A stretch of DNA of 17,460 nucleotides, from NCBI GenBank assembly GCA_002495465.1, contig DAFN01000014.1:22124-39583 (forward strand), read 5' to 3'. Of the stretch, positions 7,618-13,879 are shown in pieces. The position numbers and the translations under genes were made by a program. How positions within the stretch are numbered: position 1 is the first letter of the stretch; each line of letters starts with the position of its first letter. The notes below the pieces were generated by a model that worked only from the letters and a program-made list of their open reading frames with translations, was not told where the DNA came from and made no database searches. The stretch comes from an archaeon UBA55 (GTDB lineage Archaea; Undinarchaeota; Undinarchaeia; Undinarchaeales; Undinarchaeaceae).

Positions 7618-8351
7618 TATTCTTTCTTTTTCTTTGAGACGGACAGTTTTGACATGTAAGTTCTGCAATCATCTTGTGAAAGTATGTCAAACTTTCCTCC
7701 TTTCTCAACATATGCAAGCTCTATATTTTGCTCGTTGAAGCGACTGGAATCAGCACTCCTCATACCCTTGAGAGCGAGTTCTATAGCCTGGTCACGACTC
7801 ATATCCTGTTTGTAATGCTTCGTAAAATAATCCCGGACCTTGTCAGAATTCTCTCCAATTGCTGCCGCCATATATTCCCAGTAGGAACCTGAAGGGTCAG
7901 TCTCAAAGAGCCTTGCATCTCCGTCAACGCCGCCTATCAGCATGGATGGTCCAAAGGGTCTTACTCCGGCAACTTGTGTATGAAGCTGCTGGTAATCGCA
8001 AATTTCCTTTGTAAGAGAATCGACAGCCATCGATTCTTCATAAGTTATTCTGTGAGATTGTGCCATAACTCTGGCTTTGTCCACAATCCTTCTTCCGTCT
8101 GCTACGAGACCGGATGTGGCAGCACCTATGTGCTTGTCAACTCTGTATATTTTCTCAATTGAACCCGGAACCATAAGCTTCTCGGACACGTTTTTGTCCG
8201 CAGCAAGCAGAACTCCGTCTGAGTATACAATTCCTAAAGATATTGTACCTTTCTTAACAGCTTCCCTTGCATATTCGACCTGATAGAGCCTTCCTTGCGG
8301 AGAGAAAACCGTTATCGCACGGTCATAACCCATCATCTGTGGCGGTTGCAT
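7617..8351 (-). CDS. psmA: Proteasome subunit alpha
   Basis: Forms the outer rings and gated entrance of the 20S proteasome, docking ATPases such as PAN. The N-terminal gate and signature region is intact: MGYDRAITVFSPQGRLYQVE, followed by YAREAVKKGT. Further family motifs are GVLLAADK, ATSGLVADGR and GVRPFGPSMLIGG. The length of 244 residues is typical, with a Lys-rich tail. The ATG at 8351 has an excellent AGGAGGT site about five nt upstream. It lies 25 nt after rnp2 and overlaps the sbds start by one base. Its catalytic partner psmB is at 486-1130 on the other strand. Confidence 0.97.
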   Translation of the reverse strand: MQPPQMMGYDRAITVFSPQGRLYQVEYAREAVKKGTISLGIVYSDGVLLAADKNVSEKLMVPGSIEKIYRVDKHIGAATSGLVADGRRIVDKARVMAQSHRITYEESMAVDSLTKEICDYQQLHTQVAGVRPFGPSMLIGGVDGDARLFETDPSGSYWEYMAAAIGENSDKVRDYFTKHYKQDMSRDQAIELALKGMRSADSSRFNEQNIELAYVEKGGKFDILSQDDCRTYMSKLSVSKKKKE

Positions 8352-8376
8352 AATTTACCTCCTTTTTCTTTTAACG

Positions 8377-8730
8377 CTACTTTCGTTTTCTGTTTAAGTA
8401 TTTATCCTTTGTCTTTTTAATGGTGCCGGAAACACCGAGAACTCTGAAAGTCGTCCGTGATCCTCCAATATTTGTTATTGTGGCAAGTGATGCGATGACT
8501 TCAGTAAGGGCTTTGTTTGAACAGCGGACTATTCCGCTGGATGTTTTTGAATCATATTCTATAAGCCAGAGATTTGCATTGCTTGCTCCAAGCTCACCAA
8601 GGAGGGAAAGAATGGAGTTTAACAGCTCGCTGACAATCTGCTTCTCGCTTATTTTGTTCTCAGACAGTAATTCGAATGAGATGTATCGCCAGTTCTCCTT
8701 TAGAGTTGGCTTAACTTTGAACTTAACCAT
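8377..8730 (-). CDS. rnp2: RNase P protein component 2 (Pop5)
   Basis: Archaeal homologue of eukaryotic Pop5. With Rpp30 it forms a heterotetramer that activates the catalytic domain of RNase P RNA in tRNA 5'-end processing. The 117 residues include RYISFELLSE (15-24), NANLWLIEYDSKTSSGIVRC and the C-terminal VLGVSGTIKKTKDKYL, all family hallmarks. The start at 8730 overlaps the end of rnp3 by eight bp and is preceded by GGAAGGT ten nt upstream. The tight pairing with rnp3 mirrors the physical complex. Confidence 0.92.
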   Translation of the reverse strand: MVKFKVKPTLKENWRYISFELLSENKISEKQIVSELLNSILSLLGELGASNANLWLIEYDSKTSSGIVRCSNKALTEVIASLATITNIGGSRTTFRVLGVSGTIKKTKDKYLNRKRK

Positions 8731-9388
8731 TTTTTGTTATACCTTCCTTGACAGTAACACCGCTATGCTTCCGTCTGTTTTTTTCAACAAGCTCCTTTGG
8801 GAACTCCATAACAGCCCGCTTTGCCTCGGCATTGCTCATACCCAGGACTTCTGCAAGCGCCATCATCTGACGAGGCTGTCTCAGCCCGTACTTGCTTGAG
8901 GCCCCAGTTGTCATGACTATGTCAAGCTTGTATTTTCTTGCGAGAAGGAGATTAAATTTTATTTTCGAAAAGAGTAGAGACCTTTTTATTCCGGTGAGTT
9001 CGAGAATATCCGCAAGGTTTATTTCAAGAGCAACACTGTTCTTCGAAGCCAGTGCAGCAGAGGACTGGTCTATAAATGCGTGTGAAATGACATCGACAAG
9101 AGAGGACTCGGTCGCAGCCCTCATAGCACGAGGGCTCTTGGCATTTATCATAAGGATGTCTACAGACTCCCTATTCTTCAATGCAATTTTCACATCACCT
9201 GACTTGTCAGCATTCACTTCGAGAACTGAGAAAATATCAAGTCCTGAGTTCTTTGCAGCCTCTTTAGCAGTTTCGTAGTGCTCTTTTTTGAAGCTATTTC
9301 TAAACAAAACTCCGGCTCCACTTATACCAAAACTTTCAAAATCTGGAAAACCTTCCTTCAAGATAACTGAGTTGTGTATGTCGTACAT
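8723..9388 (-). CDS. rnp3: RNase P protein component 3 (Rpp30)
   Basis: TIM-barrel-like Rpp30 protein of archaeal RNase P. Of 221 residues, recognisable parts are the N-terminal MYDIHNSVILKEG, VDILMINAKSP in the middle, SVALEINLADIL, and the late VMTTGASSKYGLRQPRQMMA followed by a helix (EVLGMSNAEAKRAV). The pattern resembles the PHP-like fold without its metal cluster, as usual for the family. The ATG at 9388 has a TATA-like box 25 nt upstream and no Shine-Dalgarno, so an internal promoter may produce a leaderless rnp3-rnp2-psmA mRNA. The gene starts 27 nt after the rpl15e stop. Confidence 0.93.
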   Translation of the reverse strand: MYDIHNSVILKEGFPDFESFGISGAGVLFRNSFKKEHYETAKEAAKNSGLDIFSVLEVNADKSGDVKIALKNRESVDILMINAKSPRAMRAATESSLVDVISHAFIDQSSAALASKNSVALEINLADILELTGIKRSLLFSKIKFNLLLARKYKLDIVMTTGASSKYGLRQPRQMMALAEVLGMSNAEAKRAVMEFPKELVEKNRRKHSGVTVKEGITKNG

Positions 9389-9408
9389 AATTTTCTGAGC
9401 ACAGGAAG

Positions 9409-9418
9409 CTTTAAATTA
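9409..9418 (-). promoter_or_regulatory. TATA-like box for rnp3, overlapping the rpl15e stop codon
   Basis: Read on the minus strand, taatttaaag has its centre 25 nt upstream of the rnp3 ATG, the leaderless spacing used elsewhere in this window. Its first three bases are the rpl15e stop codon, so the element would lie at the boundary of the two genes. Confidence 0.45.
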
Positions 9419-9985
9419 GTTTCCTCTGTTTTTATTTGCAGCCAAGCTCGGTCTCGATTTCTCGACACCGTATCCCTTCTTGTGAAGGCCTCTTCCTCGC
9501 TTTCCGGAAGATGTAAGACCGCGATAAACACGCTTCTTGTGCTTGTTTGAGCAGATCCAGTTTATTCTGGAATCTGCCACTATTTGGGGATGATAAGGAT
9601 CTACAAGGATTACTTCGTACCATACGTTTTTTCCGTCATCTCCGACCCAGTAAGAGTTTAGAACTTCCAGGTTCGGATACTTTCTTGAAACCCTGTTTTC
9701 CAAAAGTGATTGTAGGCTCTTGCCCGGAGTAACAAAACGGCCGTAGCTTGTCGGCTTCCTTGCAGCCCGAGGTGCAGGACGCTTCCTACCTCCTTTAGTC
9801 ATTCTTGTTCTGACCATAGTATAACCGCCCTTTGCGCGGTAGCCAAGAGATCTTGCACTGTCTATTCTTGTGGGACCTTCAAGTCTTGTAAATCTCTGCT
9901 CGGCTCTCCACTTAAGATAGCGCTTCCTCTGAAGCTCAACATTCGGTTTTTTCCATGCCTCTCGCATGTATTTGTAGTATCCCAT
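9416..9985 (-). CDS. rpl15e: 50S ribosomal protein L15e (eL15)
   Basis: Large-subunit ribosomal protein that binds 23S rRNA. The sequence is strongly basic and follows the L15e family closely: MGYYKYMREAWKKP at the start, RTRMTKGGRKRPAPRAARKP near residues 59-78, ENRVSRKYPNLEVLNSYWVG, VWYEVILVDPYHP, and ending RPSLAANKNRGN. At 189 residues it is family-length. The start is set at 9985 because homologues begin at M(x)YKYxRxAW; an in-frame ATG at 10012 would add nine unrelated residues. GGAG lies about eight nt upstream of 9985. It is the first gene of the superoperon, and its upstream region is shared with the divergent gene at 10111. Confidence 0.95.
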   Translation of the reverse strand: MGYYKYMREAWKKPNVELQRKRYLKWRAEQRFTRLEGPTRIDSARSLGYRAKGGYTMVRTRMTKGGRKRPAPRAARKPTSYGRFVTPGKSLQSLLENRVSRKYPNLEVLNSYWVGDDGKNVWYEVILVDPYHPQIVADSRINWICSNKHKKRVYRGLTSSGKRGRGLHKKGYGVEKSRPSLAANKNRGN

Positions 9986-10035
9986 TTTATGTCTCCGATT
10001 TGCACTCAGCATGAAGCATCATCGTACGGATAGGT

Positions 10036-10091
10036 CATTTTTATGAGCTGTCCAACTTATAAAGCTTTGGGAGGGGAAAATATCTATAAGG
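10036..10091. promoter_or_regulatory. Divergent promoter region between rpl15e and the 306-residue gene
   Basis: The 125-nt gap holds several TATA-like elements. For the plus-strand gene, atctataagg (10082-10091) is about 25 nt before the ATG at 10111, predicting a leaderless mRNA. For rpl15e on the minus strand, the near-palindromic acttataaag (10055-10064) or tcataaaaat (10036-10045) would start transcription about 20-50 nt before the ATG at 9985, leaving room for its Shine-Dalgarno. This is the start of the superoperon. Confidence 0.5.
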
Positions 10092-10110
10092 ACAGATACT
10101 AGGAAAGGAT

Positions 10111-11031
10111 ATGGTAAGCCTCGAAGAACTTGAAAAGTTTGAAAAGATACTTAAGAATGTAAAAATTACTCCTAAAATCAGAAAGGCCTTGAAGGAGCTT
10201 AGGAGCATTAAAAATATAAGAAGAGGACGGATACACCCAGGTAACCGGCAGAATACAACAGAAATAAGGAGAAGAGCTGAGGAAATTTTGGAGGATTTTA
10301 TTGACAGCTACATAATTAATGTACTGAAAGAAGCAGGGGAAGATATTGTAAATGATGTAGTTGGTAAAAGAGGAACAGAAGTCAGAATCTTTTTCCATAC
10401 AAAAGTTGTGAACGAATTAGAGGATACGAGAATATTTTCAACAGATAACTGTGTTGACTCGATTAAGAGACTTCAGAAAAGAGCCGAGGAAGAAGCTGAA
10501 ATTTCAGAGATTTTGAAGTATTATGAAGCAGCTCTTTATATGAACCAGAAATGCACATCAAACACTTGGGCTTATATAAAGTTTATCGGAGAAAACCCTG
10601 ACGTAGATTATCCCAGCCTTGTTGAAAACCAGTTCTGGCAGAAAGGTTCAGGAAAAATAAATGATGCTACGAATCTGGAACTCCTTGAACGAGTAGCAGA
10701 AGATACGAAAATACCAAAGAAAATAAAGGAAATGCTTGCCGGAATTATTAAAGCACGGAAGTCAGGACGTGAAAAGCTGGCAGTGGCAGAGACCAGTTTG
10801 GTGGCAGATGTCGCCGCAAAACTTGCTGAACTTATAGAAGAAGAACCAGACATAACAGGGAGAGATGCTTTCGACAAATTACTCGAGGTAGAGGGAATTG
10901 ATGAAGACAATATAAGAGAATTTATACGGCTGGCCGCGAGGAACATCAGTGAAAAGGGAGAAAGAGATTCAGATCTCTACCGGAGCCTTGTAAAGCTGTA
11001 TGGCAGACCTTCAACAAGAAGGCTTGTCTAG
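10111..11031 (+). CDS. Uncharacterised soluble, mostly helical protein (306 residues)
   Basis: I do not recognise a named family. The protein is rich in Glu, Lys, Arg and Ile, has no signal peptide or membrane segment, and is predicted to be mostly alpha-helical. Near 189-262 the sequence (LLERVAEDTKIPKKIKEMLA, then a VAETSLVADVAAKLAELIEE-like helix) recalls the UPF0147 pattern of archaeal helical proteins. The N-terminal stretch at 7-33 (ILKNVKITPKIRKALKELRS) looks like a second, partial copy of the same motif, hinting at an internal repeat. Both are inference from pattern. A middle segment (88-160) contains the few aromatic residues and two of its cysteines. It is expressed divergently from rpl15e, with a TATA box 25 nt before the ATG. 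Codon use looks like that of its neighbours. Confidence 0.8.
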   Translation: MVSLEELEKFEKILKNVKITPKIRKALKELRSIKNIRRGRIHPGNRQNTTEIRRRAEEILEDFIDSYIINVLKEAGEDIVNDVVGKRGTEVRIFFHTKVVNELEDTRIFSTDNCVDSIKRLQKRAEEEAEISEILKYYEAALYMNQKCTSNTWAYIKFIGENPDVDYPSLVENQFWQKGSGKINDATNLELLERVAEDTKIPKKIKEMLAGIIKARKSGREKLAVAETSLVADVAAKLAELIEEEPDITGRDAFDKLLEVEGIDEDNIREFIRLAARNISEKGERDSDLYRSLVKLYGRPSTRRLV

Positions 11032-11042
11032 AGTAGGCTAAA

Positions 11043-11050
11043 ATATATAA
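11043..11050 (+). promoter_or_regulatory. TATA box for the small membrane protein gene
   Basis: The sequence atatataa is centred 28 nt before the ATG at 11074 with no Shine-Dalgarno between them, which fits a leaderless transcript. Confidence 0.55.
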
Positions 11051-11073
11051 CCACAAGACAGCTATTTCTGACT

Positions 11074-11538
11074 ATGACCGTGTTCGGAGACCTCTACAGC
11101 GGATTTATGAGTATGCTAATTTTTATGTTTGTGGCAATATTAGTGATAAGCCTGATAGCGGCCTTCATAATAATAAAGTACGGAAAACGGAAGGAGGAAG
11201 GAGAGCAAGGAACTAGCGTCCAGACAAAATTTCTGACAACAAAAATAGGTTTAATTTTAGGAGTCCTTCTCCTTGTGTTTATGTCTATTGCAGGAATGTC
11301 CTTCAAAGCGGCAGCTCTGGTCTTTGCGATAATTATAGCAATATCTCTGATTATAGACCTTGTAAAGAGCGCAGGTAATAAGAAAGCTGTTGATACAGTT
11401 TCGAAGAAAAACGAGCCTGCGAAGAAAGAGACCCAAAGTGGAGAGAAGAAAGGGGTTTTAAATCCAGAAGACCCCCGGACTGCGAAGCTTTATGAGGATT
11501 ATCCCTTCCTTAAAGAGAAGAAAGATAGGGAAAAATAA
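11074..11538 (+). CDS. Uncharacterised small membrane protein (154 residues)
   Basis: Not recognised as a named family. The first hydrophobic segment is at about residues 10-34 (MSMLIFMFVAILVISLIAAF and on). A longer hydrophobic block at about 52-92 can form two helices (IGLILGVLLLVFMSIAGM, then FKAAALVFAIIIAISLIIDL). A Lys/Glu-rich loop separates them. The C-terminal third (about 95-154) is charged and soluble, with DPRTAKLYEDYPFLKEKK near the end, a short motif that could be a docking segment. Three membrane helices would put the N- and C-termini on opposite sides; two would put them on the same side. It has its own predicted leaderless promoter and is followed 60 nt later by the winged-helix gene. 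Confidence 0.8.
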   Translation: MTVFGDLYSGFMSMLIFMFVAILVISLIAAFIIIKYGKRKEEGEQGTSVQTKFLTTKIGLILGVLLLVFMSIAGMSFKAAALVFAIIIAISLIIDLVKSAGNKKAVDTVSKKNEPAKKETQSGEKKGVLNPEDPRTAKLYEDYPFLKEKKDREK

Positions 11539-11568
11539 GTCTTAGAATTTGAAGGGATTTCCGATAGA

Positions 11569-11580
11569 TTAAAATACATT
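11569..11580 (+). promoter_or_regulatory. TATA-like box for the winged-helix gene
   Basis: The sequence ttaaaatacatt is centred about 25 nt before the ATG at 11599, with no Shine-Dalgarno before the start, again suggesting a leaderless mRNA. Confidence 0.45.
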
Positions 11581-11598
11581 TTTCTGCATATAGTAACT

Positions 11599-12657
11599 AT
11601 GCCAAAACTTGACGAACAGATTCTTGGTATCATAAGAAACGCAGGACCTTCTACTCCGATGGAGATAGCGAGTAGAATTAACGGGACGGACTCTTTGATA
11701 GTTGGCGCAGTTCTTGCAGACGCGGAGAGTCAGAAGAAGATAAAGAAGTCAAAACGGAGGATAGGGGGCGGTCTTCGCTACTATTATTTTCCGGACCAGC
11801 TTGGAATACTCCAAAAAAAGATAAGCAATACACTCACGACGCATGAAAAGGAGGTTCTGCAGATACTTATGAAAGAAAACCTCTTAGGAGAGTTTGAGAT
11901 TTCTGACCAGATAAAGATTATTCTTCCTAATCTTGAGGACCTGATTCGCTCCTTCAATATAGAACATGATGGAAACACTTACAGATGTTGGAGCTCCCCG
12001 ACTATGAACGAAAAACTTGCTTTTGATACTGCGATGGAAAAAATCACAGGAAGGCTTGGTGCCGGAGAGAAAGAAGAAGGGAAAAAAGAAACGGCAGAAG
12101 AAAAAATTAAGAAGGAAAAACCAACAGATAAGACAGAAAAAATAAAGGAAGAAATAAAGCCTGAAGTAAAAGTCCAGGAAAAAGTAAAAGAAGCACCCAA
12201 GATTGAGAAGAAAGCTAAGACGTCTGACTCAAGGCAGGCAAAGCTTTCAAAGGAGGAAAAGGTACAGAAAGAAACTGAAGAAGAGATGCGGGACCGCATA
12301 AGAAAGGAGATATTAAGAGAAATTGAGGGAGATTTTGGAGATATTGTTCTTAGATGGCTGGAGACTCAAGATATTGATGTTCGTTCAGAAAACTCTGTGC
12401 CAGATGAGAATACCTACGAACTTGAGGTGAAAGTTCCGACACCCCTAGGAAGACAGACTTATATGGTAAAAATACTTGACTTTCCAAAGAAGCCAGCAAG
12501 TCAAAATGATGTAGCGGCAATAGGAACAGAAGCGGTAACACGAAGAGTTCCTGCAATGGTCATAAGCTCAACAGGCTTTGCGAAGACAGCGATAAAATAT
12601 GTCGATAAGGAACTGAAGGATTTGGTCTTCCTCATTGACAAAAATGACATAGAATGA
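11599..12657 (+). CDS. Winged-helix protein with a restriction-endonuclease-like C-terminal domain
   Basis: This 352-residue protein shows three parts. Residues 1-65 look like a winged helix-turn-helix (TPMEIASRINGTDSLIVGAV recognition region, then a basic wing ending RYYYFPDQ), with a second helical, possibly also winged, segment at about 75-132. Residues 152-235 are a very Lys/Glu-rich, low-complexity or coiled-coil linker. Residues about 236-352 resemble the Mrr-like restriction-endonuclease fold: strands around 272-294, PKKPASQNDVAAIGTEAVTR helix, then VPAMVISSTGFAKTAIKYV and the final LVFLIDKNDIE. In nuclease members the strand before PKKP carries a (Q/E)xK catalytic motif; here the aligned residues read ILD, so catalysis is probably lost and a DNA- or protein-binding role is more likely. 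Function unknown. Confidence 0.78.
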   Translation: MPKLDEQILGIIRNAGPSTPMEIASRINGTDSLIVGAVLADAESQKKIKKSKRRIGGGLRYYYFPDQLGILQKKISNTLTTHEKEVLQILMKENLLGEFEISDQIKIILPNLEDLIRSFNIEHDGNTYRCWSSPTMNEKLAFDTAMEKITGRLGAGEKEEGKKETAEEKIKKEKPTDKTEKIKEEIKPEVKVQEKVKEAPKIEKKAKTSDSRQAKLSKEEKVQKETEEEMRDRIRKEILREIEGDFGDIVLRWLETQDIDVRSENSVPDENTYELEVKVPTPLGRQTYMVKILDFPKKPASQNDVAAIGTEAVTRRVPAMVISSTGFAKTAIKYVDKELKDLVFLIDKNDIE

Positions 12658-12672
12658 CAAGCTGAGATAAAG

Positions 12673-12680
12673 CTTATAAA
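12673..12680 (+). promoter_or_regulatory. TATA-like box upstream of the PhoU/TrkA_C gene
   Basis: The sequence cttataaa is about 46 nt before the ATG at 12723, giving a leader of about 20 nt that includes a weak GAAGGT. A second AT-rich element, aataataag (12692-12700), sits 27 nt before the ATG and would give a leaderless start instead. Confidence 0.35.
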
Positions 12681-12722
12681 CAAATCTTAGCAATAATAAG
12701 TAGAAGGTAAAATTCACCCTTA

Positions 12723-13331
12723 ATGGCAGACGAAACATACGAAGTAGGCGAAATTGTGGATGAGCTTCTGAACAAGAAGCGCGGCATAAAGGAAATTATA
12801 AAGGAGATGAAAAATGTCTCCGAACTTATGGTTGATCTGGCTTATTCAGCAATACTTTTCAATAATGATGATTTGGCAGAAGAAGTCAAGGGACTAGAGG
12901 AGGAGATGAACAAGCTCCGCCTTCAGATTGAGATAAGCGCAATGCTCGCGGCCCGGACATCAGAAGATGCCTCAAAGCTGAGTGGAATAATCAGAGTTGC
13001 TGCAGCGGCAGAAAGTATATCCAATGCCGCAGAAAAAATAGCGGACACAGTTCTCAGGGATATAGAGCTCCACCCTGTACTTAAGGAGGCGCTCGAAGAG
13101 GCTGAAGAAACTGTTGAGAGAGTAATAGTAAAAGCAAAATCTGGAATCGATGGTATGGCAATAAGGGATATCCGTGACAACGAAAAATATGCAGTTGATA
13201 TACTCTGCATAAAGCGCGGAGGAAAGTGGATTTTTGACCCGAAATGGGATGTGAAAATTAAAGCAGAGGATATGGTAATAGTTACAGGTTTCAAAGAAAA
13301 CGTTGAGCAATTCAAGGATCTTATGAAGTGA
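12723..13331 (+). CDS. PhoU-like and TrkA_C (RCK_C) domain protein, COG3273 type
   Basis: The N-terminal about 120 residues form a PhoU-like helical bundle (VGEIVDELLNKKRGIKEIIK, LAYSAILFNNDD, and helices rich in Ala/Glu). The C-terminal about 75 residues look like a TrkA_C domain: GMAIRDIRDNEKYAVDILCI, a KRGGKWIFDPKWDVKIKAED block, then MVIVTGFKENVEQF, where the DMVIVTG strand is typical. Family members are regarded as soluble regulators of ion transport that sense a ligand through TrkA_C; no pore-forming partner is in the window, so the target is unknown. The last four bases (GTGA) overlap the GTG start of the next gene, indicating co-translation with the methyltransferase. Confidence 0.87.
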   Translation: MADETYEVGEIVDELLNKKRGIKEIIKEMKNVSELMVDLAYSAILFNNDDLAEEVKGLEEEMNKLRLQIEISAMLAARTSEDASKLSGIIRVAAAAESISNAAEKIADTVLRDIELHPVLKEALEEAEETVERVIVKAKSGIDGMAIRDIRDNEKYAVDILCIKRGGKWIFDPKWDVKIKAEDMVIVTGFKENVEQFKDLMK

Positions 13332-13870
13332 AGACCTTCTATAGGGATTTTGTGTTTGAAGTTTCTGACGATGTTTATTCTCCTAGAGAGGACTCCGTTC
13401 TTATTGCAGATTCCCTTGAGCTGAAAGGTAGTGAAAAAGTTCTGGACCTTGGGACCGGTAGCGGAATTCTTGCAATTATCGCCGCATCGAAGGGCTGTGA
13501 AGTTATAGCGGCTGACATAAATCCGGCGGCCGTGAAGTGCGCAAAGGAAAACTCTGAGAGAAACCAAGTTTCAATAGAAGTTCTTGAAAGTAATTTGTTC
13601 GAGAATATTCCAGGGGATTTTGACATTATACTCTTCAATCTCCCTTACATCAAAATAAATGAAGAGCCTGAGAAAGCAATAGATCTCAGCTATAACAGCC
13701 CCGGAACTATTGAGGGTTTTCTCAGGGAGTACAAAGAACATTTGAAGCCAGGGGGGAGGGCGATTGTTGTAAGTTCCAGCCTCTCAGACATCGAGCCAGA
13801 GAGTCTTGGAAAAATTATTGCAAGGAAGAAGCTTCCTTTTGAAGAAATATTTGTTATTGAATTGGAATAA
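13328..13870 (+). CDS. HemK/Mtq2-like class I methyltransferase (probable release factor glutamine methyltransferase)
   Basis: This 180-residue Rossmann methyltransferase lacks the N-terminal helical domain of bacterial PrmC, as in archaeal and eukaryotic Mtq2. Motifs: VYSPREDSVLIADSL (16-30), SAM-binding VLDLGTGSGILAI (39-51), acidic loop AADINPAAV, and the active-site region FNLPYI where the family normally has NPPY. Mtq2 enzymes, with partner Trm112, methylate the GGQ glutamine of the release factor. NLPY is used by the adenine dimethyltransferase KsgA, so the substitution does not rule out activity but leaves the substrate less certain. The start is GTG at 13328, overlapping the previous stop (GTGA). 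It converges with the DUF2085 gene, leaving nine nt. Confidence 0.87.
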   Translation: MKTFYRDFVFEVSDDVYSPREDSVLIADSLELKGSEKVLDLGTGSGILAIIAASKGCEVIAADINPAAVKCAKENSERNQVSIEVLESNLFENIPGDFDIILFNLPYIKINEEPEKAIDLSYNSPGTIEGFLREYKEHLKPGGRAIVVSSSLSDIEPESLGKIIARKKLPFEEIFVIELE

Positions 13871-13879
13871 AAAGTTTAC

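Noticed and set aside
7618..7668. 17-residue N-terminal extension of sbds
   Set aside because: It lies inside psmA; the family starts at MVSIEGS-like sequence, and the TAATG junction fits the other junctions of the operon.
8420..8899. Plus-strand open frame of 159 codons
   Set aside because: It is antisense to rnp2 and rnp3, both of which show clear family motifs; the translated sequence has no recognisable domain.
9986..10012. Nine-residue N-terminal extension of rpl15e
   Set aside because: L15e proteins begin M-x-Y-K-Y-x-R-x-A-W; the extra residues are not family-like.
10608..10946. Minus-strand Ser/Ala-rich open frame of 112 codons
   Set aside because: It is the antisense of the Glu/Lys-rich 306-residue protein; the Ser/Phe-rich composition is the expected mirror.
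12050..12310. Purine-rich tract that looks repetitive
   Set aside because: It encodes the Lys/Glu linker of the winged-helix protein; the repetition is loose codon-level similarity, not a DNA repeat array.
12923..13567. Minus-strand open frame of 214 codons opposite the PhoU/TrkA_C and methyltransferase genes
   Set aside because: It spans two well-supported plus-strand genes, has Ser/Ile/Phe-rich antisense composition and no family motif.
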